NCBI RefSeq assembly: GCF_014651895.1
Contig: NZ_BMXT01000001.1
Span: 1,364,001-1,428,000 of the forward strand
Direction: 5' to 3'
Length of the DNA: 64,000 bases
Source of the DNA: Rhodanobacter panaciterrae
Lineage (GTDB): Bacteria; Pseudomonadota; Gammaproteobacteria; Xanthomonadales; Rhodanobacteraceae
Numbering within the stretch: position 1 is the first letter of the stretch; every line of letters starts with the position of its first letter. Under the pieces are notes generated by a model that saw only the letters and a program-made list of their open reading frames with translations, made no database searches and was not told where the DNA came from. Shown here in pieces: positions 9,303 through 19,681 of this stretch. Made by a program: the position numbers and the translations under genes.

Positions 9303-12300
9303 ATGAGCGCTCTGCAAGACCTGCTGACTACCTTCCGCGATGCCGCTGTCACCGAACGTGAGAAAGGCACCTACTTTGAAGAGCTTATCTGCGCCTATCT
9401 GCGCAACGAGGCCACCTATCGCGATCTCTACAGTGACGTGTGGATGTATGCCGACTGGGCCAAGGCACAAGGTCTGGATGCTCGCGATACCGGCATCGAC
9501 CTGGTAGCCAAGACACAAGGTACGGGCGAGTTCCACGCCATCCAGTGCAAGTTCTACCCCGAGAGCCATCGCATCTCGAAGAACGACATCGACAGCTTCT
9601 TTACCGCCTCGGGCAAGAAGGTGTTTTCGCATCGCATCATCGTCTGCACTACCAATGACTGGAGCGAGCACGCCGAGGAAGCGCTGCGCGACCAGCATCC
9701 GCCCGTCAGCAAGATCGACCTGCACGACTTGGAAACCAGCCAGATCGACTGGGCCAAGTATCAGCCCAAGATCGCGCCTGTCCTCAAGCCCCAGAAAGCC
9801 CTGCGCCCGCATCAGCAATCCGCGCTGGCTGCGGTGCGCGAAGGCTTGGACAAGGCCGACCGTGGCAAGCTCATCATGGCCTGCGGCTCCGGCAAGACTT
9901 TCACCGCGCTGAAGATCGCCGAGACACTAGCTGGCAAGGGCAAGCGCGTGCTGTTCCTCGTGCCCAGTCTCGCTCTGCTCTCACAGACGCTGACGGAGTG
10001 GACGCAGGAAAGCACCACCCCGCTGCACAACTTCGCTGTCTGCTCGGATAGCGATGTGGGCAAGAAGCGCAAGACTGACGACGACAGCGTGCAGACCTTC
10101 ACCCATGAGCTGCGCTACCCGGCCACCACGGACGCCAATCGACTGGCCATCGAGATGGTCAAGCGGCACGACGCCACGCATATGAGCGTGGTTTATGCCA
10201 CCTATCATTCAATCGACGTCATCAGTCGCGCGCAGAAAGAGCACGGCCTGCCCGCGTTCGACCTGATCGTCTGCGATGAAGCCCACCGCACCACTGGCGC
10301 CACCTTTGAGGGCGACGACGAAAGCCATTTCGTCAAGGTGCACGACGCAGCCTTCATCAAGGCAGACAAGCGGCTCTACATGACCGCCACACCACGAATC
10401 TATGGCGAGAACGCCAAGGCCAGCGCGCAGAAGGACAACGTCGCGCTGTGCTCGATGGATGACGAGGCGCTGTTCGGCAAACAGCTCTACGTGCTCACCT
10501 TCTCCGAAGCGGTCAAGCGCGGCTTGCTGGTGGACTACAAGGTCATCGTGCTGGCCGTGGAGGAAAGCCACATCAACCGGCGCCTGCAAAAATTGCTGGC
10601 CGGCGACGACAACGAGCTGAAGATGGACGATGCCGCTCGCATCGTCGGTAGCTGGAAGGCATTGTCCAAGCAGGGACTGTCCAACGACCTGGGCGACGAT
10701 CACCATCCGATGCAGCGCGCCGTGGCGTTCTGCCAGGTCATCGAAGCGAAGAAAGGCGCCAAGACGCGCAAGGTCGGCTCCAAGAATATCGCGCAGATGT
10801 TCCAGGCCGTGGTCGAGGAGTACCAGAAAGGTGCTGACACGGACGAGGAGATCGCCGCCACGCTCACTTGTGAAGCCGAGCATGTAGACGGCGGCATGAA
10901 CGCCAGCGCGAAAGAGGAGAAGCTCGACTGGCTCAAGGCCAATCCACCCGAGAACACATGCCGCATCCTCAGCAATGTGCGCTGCCTGTCCGAAGGCGTG
11001 GACGTGCCAGCGCTGGACGCCGTGCTGTTCCTCACCCCGCGTAACTCGCAGGTGGACGTGGTGCAGTCGGTAGGCCGCGTGATGCGCAATGCGCCGGGCA
11101 AGCAGCGCGGCTATATCGTGCTGCCGGTGGTGATCCCTGCCGGGGTCGAACCACACGAGGCGCTCAACGACAACAGCACCTACAAGGTCGTGTGGCAGGT
11201 GCTGCAGGCATTGCGCTCACACGATGATCGCTTCGACGCGATGGTCAACAAGCTCGACCTGATCGGCAAGGACACCAGCAAGATGGAAGTGGTGGCCGTC
11301 ACCGACAAGGTGCAGCGCCGCGCCGCCAACCTGCGCGTCAGCAAAACCCAGCAGCACGCGGCCAAGGCCCGCGGCGGCCAGAGCATCGGTCGTGGCGTAG
11401 GCGACGAGAAGGTTCCCGAGCAGGTGGCGATGGAATTCGAGATCGGCGAGATCGAGCGCGCCATCTACGCCAAACTGGTGCAGAAAGTCGGCAACCGTCA
11501 CCACTGGGAAGACTGGGCCAATGACATTGCGCGCATCGCGCATACGCATATCGACCGCATCCAGGCCATCCTCGAAGATTCAGACCACATCCGCGAGCGC
11601 GCCGCGTTCGACGCCTTCGCGGCCGAACTGCGCGACGACCTCAACGACAGCATCAGCGATGGCGAGATCATCGAGATGCTGGCCCAGCACCTGATCACCA
11701 AGCCGGTATTCGACGCGTTGTTCGAGGGCTACAGCTTCGCTCAGCACAACCCCATGTCCCGTGCCATGCAGCAGGTGCTTGACCTGCTGCATGAACATCG
11801 TCTCGACAAGGAAGCAGACACGCTGCAATCGTTCTATGACAGCGTGAAGCTGCGTGCCCAAGGCATCGACAACGCCGCTGGCAAACAGAAGATCGTGGTG
11901 GAGCTGTACGACAAGTTCTTCCGCAACGCCTTCCCCAAGATGACCGAGCGTCTGGGCATCGTCTATACGCCGGTGGAGGTGGTTGATTTCATCATCCACA
12001 GCGTCGACCACATCCTGCGCACCGAGTTTGGCGAATCGCTGGGCAGCAAAAATGTCCATATCCTGGACCCGTTCACCGGCACCGGCACCTTCATCACCCG
12101 CCTGATGCAGAGCGGCCTGATCAGCCCCGAGCAGCTCAAGCACAAGTACAAGCACGAAATCCACGCCAACGAGATCGTGCTGCTGGCCTACTACATCGCT
12201 GCTATCAACATCGAAGCGGCCTACCACGACATTGTCGGTGGCGACTACGTGCCGTTTGAAGGCATCTGCCTCACCGACACGTTCCAGATGTATGAGAAGG

Positions 12301-13778
12301 ACGATCTAGTCGATGCACTGCTGGTGGATAACAGTGCACGGCGCAAGCGGCAGAAGAAGCTGGATATACGAGTCATTGTCGGGAATCCGCCGTATTCAGC
12401 CGGACAGAAAAGCGAGAATGACAATGCCGACAACGTGACCTATCCATACTTGGACGAGCGCATCCGCCGCACTTACGCCGCGCGCTCCAAAGCTACCCTC
12501 GCGAAGGGTTTATACGACAGCTATATTCGTGCCATTCGCTGGGCTAGCGACCGCGTAGGCGACAGCGGCGTGATCGGCTTCGTCACTAACGCCGGCTTTC
12601 TGGACGCCAACACCGCCGACGGCCTGCGTCAGTGTCTGGCTGAGGAGTTCGGCAGCATTCATGTGTTTCATCTGCGCGGCAATCAACGCACAGCCGGCGA
12701 ACTGTCGCGCAAGGAAGGCGGCAAGATCTTTGGCAGCGGCAGCCGCGCACCGATCGCTATTTCCCTACTGGTCAAGAATCCACACGCGGCGGAACACGGC
12801 CGCGTCTTCTTCCACGATATCGGCGACTATCTCAACCGCGAAGATAAGCTGGACAAGATCAAGGCTTTCCGCAGTATCGCAGGCATCGGCGAAGCGAACG
12901 CTTGGCAATCCATTACGCCGGACGCACACGGCGACTGGCTCAAGCAACGCGACGATAGTTTTGGCGAATTCATCGCGCTGGGTGACAAGAAGGGCGATGG
13001 CCTCAAGTTGTTTGACAACTTCTCACAAGGCGTTCTCACTGCGCGCGACGCATGGTGTTACAACTCCAGCCACTCCGCCGTCAGCGACAATATGGCGCGC
13101 ATGATCGCTTTCTACAACGACGAAGTGGTGCGCTTCGGCACGGCCCACGCCGGACTGGACAAGAAAAGTCGCGAAACACAAGTGGATAGTTTCATCGACA
13201 CCGACTCGACACGAATCAGCTGGACATCCAATATCAAGCAGGAACTGATTAAGGATCGCCAGTTCGCGTTCGATGCGGTCTGCGTCACGCCGAGCCTGTA
13301 TCGCCCATTCACCAAGCAATGGGTGTATTTCAACCGTCGTTTCAACGAGAGGGTGTATCAGCTGCCGCGTATCTTTCCTGATGCGGAAACCAAGAATCGG
13401 GTGATCTGCGCCTTGGGGACGGGCAGCAAGAAGGATTTTTCTGCCTTGATAGCTGAGGTGGCACCTAATTTCGACAGCATGGAGAAGGGCCAATGCTTCC
13501 CGGAACATCTTTATGAAATGGACGCAACCGCAGCAATAGCAGCGAGCAGCGAGCAGCGAGCAGCGAGCAGCGAGCAGCGAGCAGCGAGCAGCGAGAACAG
13601 CATACCGTTTGGCAGCCTGAAAGCGGCGAACCCACCCAATCGAGTCATCTGTCTGACATTGAGCGGGACGAAAGGATTTTCAGCTCTGATGACGGATACG
13701 CTACCGGACAATCATCTGATCGGCGACGCACAGTGCTTTCCGATGTTTCTCTACGAAACGGAGGAGACCGAGCAATGA
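9303..13778 (+). CDS. Type ISP restriction-modification enzyme (nuclease-helicase-methyltransferase)
   Basis: A protein of 1,491 residues from ATG 9303, preceded by AGGGA. Domains in order: an Mrr-like PD-(D/E)XK nuclease (Asp66 in TGIDLVAK, Gln81-Cys-Lys83), then an SF2 helicase/translocase (Walker A ACGSGKT at 193-199, DEAH at 325-328). Next come a helical coupler and a gamma-class N6-adenine methyltransferase (motif I DPFTGTGTF near 921, catalytic NPPY at 1028-1031), then part of a target-recognition region. This is the order of the single-chain LlaGI/LlaBIII enzymes. Near the C-terminus eight perfect heptanucleotide repeats encode SSEQRAA-type residues (13539-13594). The stop overlaps the next ATG (ATGA at 13775-13778), and that ORF resembles the missing C-terminal domain. 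The enzyme should methylate its site and cut unmodified invading DNA. Confidence 0.92.
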   Translation: MSALQDLLTTFRDAAVTEREKGTYFEELICAYLRNEATYRDLYSDVWMYADWAKAQGLDARDTGIDLVAKTQGTGEFHAIQCKFYPESHRISKNDIDSFFTASGKKVFSHRIIVCTTNDWSEHAEEALRDQHPPVSKIDLHDLETSQIDWAKYQPKIAPVLKPQKALRPHQQSALAAVREGLDKADRGKLIMACGSGKTFTALKIAETLAGKGKRVLFLVPSLALLSQTLTEWTQESTTPLHNFAVCSDSDVGKKRKTDDDSVQTFTHELRYPATTDANRLAIEMVKRHDATHMSVVYATYHSIDVISRAQKEHGLPAFDLIVCDEAHRTTGATFEGDDESHFVKVHDAAFIKADKRLYMTATPRIYGENAKASAQKDNVALCSMDDEALFGKQLYVLTFSEAVKRGLLVDYKVIVLAVEESHINRRLQKLLAGDDNELKMDDAARIVGSWKALSKQGLSNDLGDDHHPMQRAVAFCQVIEAKKGAKTRKVGSKNIAQMFQAVVEEYQKGADTDEEIAATLTCEAEHVDGGMNASAKEEKLDWLKANPPENTCRILSNVRCLSEGVDVPALDAVLFLTPRNSQVDVVQSVGRVMRNAPGKQRGYIVLPVVIPAGVEPHEALNDNSTYKVVWQVLQALRSHDDRFDAMVNKLDLIGKDTSKMEVVAVTDKVQRRAANLRVSKTQQHAAKARGGQSIGRGVGDEKVPEQVAMEFEIGEIERAIYAKLVQKVGNRHHWEDWANDIARIAHTHIDRIQAILEDSDHIRERAAFDAFAAELRDDLNDSISDGEIIEMLAQHLITKPVFDALFEGYSFAQHNPMSRAMQQVLDLLHEHRLDKEADTLQSFYDSVKLRAQGIDNAAGKQKIVVELYDKFFRNAFPKMTERLGIVYTPVEVVDFIIHSVDHILRTEFGESLGSKNVHILDPFTGTGTFITRLMQSGLISPEQLKHKYKHEIHANEIVLLAYYIAAINIEAAYHDIVGGDYVPFEGICLTDTFQMYEKDDLVDALLVDNSARRKRQKKLDIRVIVGNPPYSAGQKSENDNADNVTYPYLDERIRRTYAARSKATLAKGLYDSYIRAIRWASDRVGDSGVIGFVTNAGFLDANTADGLRQCLAEEFGSIHVFHLRGNQRTAGELSRKEGGKIFGSGSRAPIAISLLVKNPHAAEHGRVFFHDIGDYLNREDKLDKIKAFRSIAGIGEANAWQSITPDAHGDWLKQRDDSFGEFIALGDKKGDGLKLFDNFSQGVLTARDAWCYNSSHSAVSDNMARMIAFYNDEVVRFGTAHAGLDKKSRETQVDSFIDTDSTRISWTSNIKQELIKDRQFAFDAVCVTPSLYRPFTKQWVYFNRRFNERVYQLPRIFPDAETKNRVICALGTGSKKDFSALIAEVAPNFDSMEKGQCFPEHLYEMDATAAIAASSEQRAASSEQRAASSENSIPFGSLKAANPPNRVICLTLSGTKGFSALMTDTLPDNHLIGDAQCFPMFLYETEETEQ
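13539..13594 (+). repeat. Eight perfect tandem copies of the heptamer GCAGCGA inside the Type ISP gene
   Basis: Exactly 56 bases, 8 x 7, in codons around residues 1413-1431. The unit is not a multiple of three, so slippage changes frame. Loss of one unit gives a stop (TGA) at 13618-13620. Gain of one unit opens a stop-free frame from 13595 through the ATG at 13775 into the next gene. Confidence 0.95.
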
Positions 13779-14485
13779 GTACCGTCAAGCAAACCGGCAA
13801 TGGTGATCTGTTCGAGCAGGAGCATGCCCAGCCAAGGGTCGTCCGCCGCGACGGCATCACCGACGCTGGCCTCGCACACTTTCAGTCGGCCTATCCGGCA
13901 GAGACGATCACCAAAGAAGACCTCTTCTACTACGTCTACGGCCTATTGCATTCGCCCGATTACCGCGAACGCTATGCAGACAACCTCAGCAAGGAACTGC
14001 CGCGCATCCCCTGCGTGAAAACCGCGGCCAACTTCTGGGCGTTCTCTAAGGCCGGTCGTGCACTGGCCGAGTTGCACCTGAACTACGAAACCGTGCCGAC
14101 TTACGCGGGCGCGAAGATCGACACCGGTGGCAAAAAGCTGACCGATGCCGACTACCGCGTGGAGAAGATGAAGGTTCCTAAAATCGGCAAAGAGTACGAC
14201 CGCTCCACGCTGATCTACAACAGCAAGATCACCGTCACCGGCATCCCGCTGGAGGCCTACGACTACGTGGTCAACGGCAAGCCCGCGCTGGACTGGGTGG
14301 TCGAGCGCCAGTGCGTGAAAACCGACAAAGACAGCGGCATCGTCAACGACGCCAACGACTGGGCCATCGACACCATGCACAACCCACGCTACCCGCTGGA
14401 GCTGTTCCTGCGAGTGATCACCGTCAGTCTGGAGACGATGAAAATCGTCAACAGCCTGCCCAAGCTCGACATACTCACCAAGTAG
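13775..14485 (+). CDS. Type ISP C-terminal target-recognition-like protein, separate ORF
   Basis: A 236-residue protein whose ATG overlaps the stop of the large enzyme (ATGA), so translation is probably coupled. After a Gln-rich start (NGDLFEQEHAQP) it has DGITDAGLAHFQSAYPAE, then ITKEDLFYYVYGLLHSPDYR and NLSKELPRIP. I know these blocks from the C-terminal specificity region of single-chain Type ISP enzymes. It lacks any catalytic motif of its own. It most likely completes the DNA-recognition module of the upstream enzyme in trans. The whole could be a gene split by a frameshift, or a state-dependent fusion through the heptamer tract. The family assignment is from memory of these sequences and was not checked by search. 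Confidence 0.82.
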   Translation: MSTVKQTGNGDLFEQEHAQPRVVRRDGITDAGLAHFQSAYPAETITKEDLFYYVYGLLHSPDYRERYADNLSKELPRIPCVKTAANFWAFSKAGRALAELHLNYETVPTYAGAKIDTGGKKLTDADYRVEKMKVPKIGKEYDRSTLIYNSKITVTGIPLEAYDYVVNGKPALDWVVERQCVKTDKDSGIVNDANDWAIDTMHNPRYPLELFLRVITVSLETMKIVNSLPKLDILTK

Positions 14486-14498
14486 CTCGACCGAAATG

Positions 14499-14525
14499 AA
14501 AAGGCCCCGCATTGCGGGGCCTTTT
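14499..14525 (+). terminator. Rho-independent terminator of the restriction-modification operon
   Basis: AAAAGGCCCCGC/GCGGGGCCTTTT stem directly followed by T residues, 14 bases after the stop at 14485. Confidence 0.9.
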
Positions 14526-14563
14526 GTATCAGCTTGGATGATCGGCTTCGTTGTTCAAGTGCG

Positions 14564-14583
14564 ATTCCCGCTTTCGCGGGAAT
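14564..14583 (+). repeat. Short palindrome of the CGTCATTCC repeat family
   Basis: Perfect arms ATTCCCGC/GCGGGAAT with a four-base loop, followed by GACGAC. It is in the gap between the restriction operon and the purA fragment. Confidence 0.6.
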
Positions 14584-14676
14584 GACGACTGGTTAGGATG
14601 GCGCCTCGGGTCAGGAATACGGCTCGTGGGGATGTGCCGTCTTCTTTCTGCTGTTACCGACTGTCGCTACTTCCTA

Positions 14677-15043
14677 TCAAGCAAACGGATCATCCAGCAC
14701 GATCGTGTCATCACGATCCGCGCCGGTAGCAACAAGCGCCAAACGGCAGCCGGAGAGTTCTTCCACCGCGCGCAGGTAGGCGCGTGCCGCGGGTGGCAGT
14801 TTGTTCCAGTCGCGGATGCCGGCGGTGGATTCTTCCCAGCCGGGGAACTCGAGGTAGACCGGCTTGCACTCGTCCCAGCCGTCGGCGTCGAGCGGGGCCA
14901 GTTCGCGGCGCTTGCCGCGGTATTCGTAGGCGATGCAGACCTTGATGGTTTCCAGGCCGTCGAGCACGTCGAGCTTGGTGATGGCCAGGCCGTTGATGCC
15001 GTTGATCTGGGTGGCGCGCTTGAGCGCGACGAGATTGATCAAG
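14677..15043 (-). pseudogene. purA: Duplicated 3' end of purA (fragment)
   Basis: About 120 codons identical in sense to the C-terminus of adenylosuccinate synthetase, from [13 protein letters not shown] to the stop. Compared with the intact gene at 16174-17466, only two residues differ (Asn for Asp, Arg for Lys). I count about 25 base differences over roughly 360, and most are synonymous. Eighteen of them lie in the last 125 bases of the gene. Homology breaks off at about 15043, just before the Fic gene. There is no start codon, ribosome site or nucleotide-binding N-terminus, so it cannot make an enzyme. The two copies form a direct repeat that brackets the Fic gene. Confidence 0.93.
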
Positions 15044-15060
15044 CCACTCCGATAACGGAG

Positions 15061-16041
15061 TCAGCAGAGTTCCCAATGACCACCCTTGGCCGGACCGACG
15101 CGCCGCAGCAGACCTTCTCCCTGCAGCTTCTGCAAGTTCCGTTCGATCGTTCGCGAACTGACTCCTGCCAGTTTGGCCAATTCGGGGATCGTGATGTCCG
15201 GGTTGCTGCGGACGACGGCCAGGATTTTCCCCGACACTTTGCCCGACATTTTCCCCGACACCTGATCAGGTGCTCCCGTCAGCACGGCTTCCGTCATCGC
15301 CGCATGCAGGGCTCGCAGCATGAACTCCACGAACGACGTCGCGTCGGATGCCTTGTCCGATGCAGCCAACGCCGCGTAGTAATCCTGCTGCTGCGAACGG
15401 ATCACCGTTTCCACCGGCAGATACGCCAGCATCGGCTGCCAGCGACCCAGCATGAGCGTCTGCCACAGCCGGCCCATGCGCCCGTTGCCATCAGCGAATG
15501 GATGGATGAATTCGAATTCGTAGTGGAACACGCAGCTGGCAATCAGCGGATGCGTGTCGGTGCGATCCAGCCAGCCGAGCAACTGATCGACGAGGGTGCC
15601 GACACGACTGGCGGGCGGTGCCATGTGCACCAGTTGGTCACCCCGATAGATGCCGACATCGCCCCGGCGAATTCGACCCGGCGCATCCATCAGCCCCGCC
15701 ATCAGCAACCCGTGGGCACTCAGCAGATCGTTGCGTGATCCCGGCTGCCAATCGGCCATGTGTTCATAAGCGACAAAGGCATTGCGCACCTCCTGGATCT
15801 CGCGCGGCTGACCCAGCACGCGCTTGCCGTCGAGTACCGCCGTGACCTGTTCCAGACTCAGGCTGTTGTTCTCGATCGCCAGCGATGCCTGGATGGTGCG
15901 AATGCGATTGTCGCGACGCAGCTGCGGTGCCAATGCAGCATCAGCCGACACCGACCAGCGTCCCAGCAACTCACTGATCTGCGCGACCAGGTTCAGTGCG
16001 GTTGTGGAAATCTGGAAGGGAGGCTGATAGCGATGGGGCAT
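15061..16041 (-). CDS. Fic family protein with C-terminal winged helix
   Basis: A protein of 326 residues. Its N-terminal region carries an inhibitory-helix motif, SLAIENN (class II, N-terminal), in the Fic_N-type domain. The Fic core has the full catalytic loop HPFADGNGRMGRLW, with all canonical residues (His, Phe, Asp, Gly-Asn-Gly, Arg), so AMP transfer from ATP to a protein target is expected. The last 70 residues (VRSNPDITIPELAKLAGVSSRTIERNLQKLQGEGLLRRVG) are a winged helix-turn-helix. A short repeat QVSGKMSGKVSGKI joins the two parts. It sits between two copies of the purA 3' end, so it was probably acquired horizontally. It may autoregulate through the winged helix. Its target is not known. 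Confidence 0.92.
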   Translation of the reverse strand: MPHRYQPPFQISTTALNLVAQISELLGRWSVSADAALAPQLRRDNRIRTIQASLAIENNSLSLEQVTAVLDGKRVLGQPREIQEVRNAFVAYEHMADWQPGSRNDLLSAHGLLMAGLMDAPGRIRRGDVGIYRGDQLVHMAPPASRVGTLVDQLLGWLDRTDTHPLIASCVFHYEFEFIHPFADGNGRMGRLWQTLMLGRWQPMLAYLPVETVIRSQQQDYYAALAASDKASDATSFVEFMLRALHAAMTEAVLTGAPDQVSGKMSGKVSGKILAVVRSNPDITIPELAKLAGVSSRTIERNLQKLQGEGLLRRVGPAKGGHWELC

Positions 16042-16121
16042 TTCGCAAGGGCACCGGATGATGTGTGGAATGCCGCCATCGTAACAGCGGCATCTGGCTC
16101 TATTGGATACGCCACCGGAAA

Positions 16122-16152
16122 CAAGAAGGCCCCGCTATGCGGGGCCTTCTTG
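16122..16152 (-). terminator. Bidirectional terminator after purA
   Basis: CAAGAAGGCCCCGC/GCGGGGCCTTCTTG, a long perfect stem with a three-base loop, 22 bases past the purA stop. It also insulates the Fic gene upstream region. Confidence 0.85.
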
Positions 16153-16173
16153 CATAGATCGCTTGCCAAACAA

Positions 16174-17505
<1,332 letters not shown>

Positions 17506-17519
17506 TCAAATATTTTTCT

Positions 17520-17547
17520 CGTCATTCCGACGCAGGTCGGAATGACG
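17520..17547. repeat. Perfect 12-bp palindrome of the CGTCATTCC repeat family
   Basis: CGTCATTCCGAC and GTCGGAATGACG flank a four-base loop between hflC and purA. It lacks a T run, so it is a REP-like element rather than a classical terminator. Confidence 0.8.
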
Positions 17548-17581
17548 TTTGTTTCGGAATAGCGTGCCGAAATCCGCCGGA

Positions 17582-18451
17582 TCAGCGCTTGGCGGCGGGC
17601 TGGCCGAAGTAGCGCAGGAACTCGTCGTCCGGCTTCATGATCAGCACGCCCTTGCCGTCTTCGAACGACTTCTTGTACGCCTGCAGGCTGCGGAAGAACG
17701 CGAAGAACTCCGGATCCTGGTTATACGCCTGCGCGTAGATCGCCGCCGCCTGCGCATCGCCCTCGCCTTTCACCTTGGCGGCGTCGCGGTTGGCATCAGC
17801 TTTCAGCACCTGCGCCTGGCGGTCGGCGTCGGCCTGGATCGCCTGGGCCGATTCCTGACCGGTGAAGCGCAGTTCGTTGGCCAGTTGCAGGCGCTCGGCG
17901 CGCATGCGCTTGTAGACCGATTCGCTGACTTCGTTGGGCAGGTCGATGCGCTTGATGCGCACGTCGACCACGGCGATGCCGAGGTTCTTGCGCGCGGAGG
18001 CGTCGGTCTGCGCACGTACCCGCTCGGTGATGTCCTTGCGGCCGCCGGAGATCAGGTCAGGCAGGGTACGCGCGTTGAACTCGAAGCGCAGCGCGTCCTT
18101 GACGATCGGGGTCAGCCGCTGCGCGGCCATCAGCTGGTCGCCGCCGGTGGCGCGGTAGTAGGCCGCGTTGTCGGCGACGCGCCACTTCACGTAGAAGTCG
18201 ACGTTGACGCTCTTCTTCTCGGAGGTGAAATAGCGTTCCGGCGGCGCATCCAGCGACAGGATGCGCTTGTCGAAATCCATCACCTGCTGGATCAACGGCA
18301 GCTTGAAGTGCAGCCCCGGCTGGTAATCGGTGTGCACGATGCGGCCGAACTGCAGCAACAGCGCGCTATGCCCTTCGCGGACCACAAACATGCTGTTGAG
18401 GCCGAGCAGGATCAGCAGCAGCGCGATGACGGCGGAAGTGATCTTCATCAT
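17582..18451 (-). CDS. hflC: Protease modulator HflC
   Basis: A protein of 289 residues with an N-terminal signal anchor (residues 3-21) and a stomatin/prohibitin (SPFH) domain (VVREGHSALLLQFGRI, then a long Ala/Glu/Gln-rich helix with RMRAERLQLANELR). HflC and HflK form the large periplasmic cage around the membrane protease FtsH and limit its access to membrane substrates. The start codon overlaps the hflK stop (ATGATGA), showing translational coupling. The length is close to that of E. coli HflC. It is the last gene before purA. Confidence 0.97.
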   Translation of the reverse strand: MMKITSAVIALLLILLGLNSMFVVREGHSALLLQFGRIVHTDYQPGLHFKLPLIQQVMDFDKRILSLDAPPERYFTSEKKSVNVDFYVKWRVADNAAYYRATGGDQLMAAQRLTPIVKDALRFEFNARTLPDLISGGRKDITERVRAQTDASARKNLGIAVVDVRIKRIDLPNEVSESVYKRMRAERLQLANELRFTGQESAQAIQADADRQAQVLKADANRDAAKVKGEGDAQAAAIYAQAYNQDPEFFAFFRSLQAYKKSFEDGKGVLIMKPDDEFLRYFGQPAAKR

Positions 18452-19524
18452 GGCTGCGTCCCCTTGTCGGCCGCGTTGCTGCCGGCCGGTGCCGGCGTCG
18501 GCACGATCGCGCCCACGGTGGCCGAAGCGGTTTCAGGCGCCGCAGCACCTTGCGGTGTCTGCAGGTTGATGATGTTGCGACCGCCGGAGCTGTCGATCAC
18601 CTTGGGGTTGTCGGCCATCACCTGTTCCATCGTTTCCAGCCACAGGCGCTTGCGGGTCACTTCCGGCGCGGCCTTGTACTCGGCCAGGATCAGGCCGAAG
18701 CTGGTGGTGTCACCTTGCGCACGGGCAATCCGCGCCGCCTTGTAACCAGAAGCCTCGGCCGCGATGCGCGCAGCGTCGCCACGCGCGACCGGCACCACCT
18801 TGCTGGCGTAGGCCAAGGCGGCGTTCTCGATGCTCTGCTTGTCTTCGCGGGCGTTGTTGACGTCGTCGAAGGCGTCTTTCACTTCGTTCGGCGGGGACAC
18901 ATTCTGGAAGCTGACCTCGGTGACGCGCAGGCCGGAATCGTAGCCGTCCAGCGTCTTCTGCAAGGTTACCTGGGCTTCGCTGACCAGGCTGGCGCCGGCG
19001 GCGGACAGGATCTGGTCCATGTCGCTGCCGCCGATCACCGAGCGCACCGCAGCCTCGGCCGCGGCGCCGATGGTGCCGTCCGGGTCGTTCAGCGAGAACA
19101 GGTATTTGCGCGAATCGTCCACCTGATACTGCACGGTGAAGTCGATCGTGATGATGTTTTCGTCCTTGGTCAGCATCGCCACCTTGTCGGTGACCGAGCG
19201 GATCCGCGTGGCCTCGACCTTGCTGACCGACTCGATCGGCTGCGGCAGCTTCAGGTGGAAGCCCGGCGCCAGCGTGCGCGAGTACTGGCCGAAGCGCAGC
19301 ACCACGCCCGCTTCACGCGCGCCGACGATGGTGTAGCTGCTCAACAGCAGGAAGACCACCAGCAGGACCAGCACGGCCATCAGGATGCTGCCGGGACCCT
19401 GCCCCAGCTTGCCCAGATGGTTCTTCGCGTTGTTGAGCAGGTCGTCCAGTGGCGATTTGCCGGTGGCGCGCTTCCTGTTCCACGGATCGTTCTGCCCGTT
19501 CTTGCCGGGTTCATTCCATGCCAC
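18448..19524 (-). CDS. hflK: FtsH protease activity modulator HflK
   Basis: A protein of 358 residues from a GTG start (MAWNEPGKNGQNDPW). The GTG is chosen because AAGGAG lies seven bases upstream and the N-terminus matches the family. A Gly/Asn-rich cytoplasmic N-terminus precedes one transmembrane helix (SILMAVLVLLVVFLLLSSYTI) and the SPFH domain (GAREAGVVLRFGQYSRTLAPGFHLKLPQPIE). It partners with HflC around FtsH. The C-terminal tail is low-complexity Ala/Pro. A longer upstream frame exists but has no ribosome site. Confidence 0.96.
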   Translation of the reverse strand: MAWNEPGKNGQNDPWNRKRATGKSPLDDLLNNAKNHLGKLGQGPGSILMAVLVLLVVFLLLSSYTIVGAREAGVVLRFGQYSRTLAPGFHLKLPQPIESVSKVEATRIRSVTDKVAMLTKDENIITIDFTVQYQVDDSRKYLFSLNDPDGTIGAAAEAAVRSVIGGSDMDQILSAAGASLVSEAQVTLQKTLDGYDSGLRVTEVSFQNVSPPNEVKDAFDDVNNAREDKQSIENAALAYASKVVPVARGDAARIAAEASGYKAARIARAQGDTTSFGLILAEYKAAPEVTRKRLWLETMEQVMADNPKVIDSSGGRNIINLQTPQGAAAPETASATVGAIVPTPAPAGSNAADKGTQP

Positions 19525-19681
19525 TGTCAGTCTCCTTGAGGCCGTCGGAGGCCGGCAACCCTGACCAGGACATGTCTTGGCACCGGGTTGCACATGAGAT
19601 TCAGCCTGAGCTGTCGATGGGGTGTGCGGCCTGATGGGGAATGGCCGCACAAACACTGGGTATTCTAGCAGAGCCGGCGGC

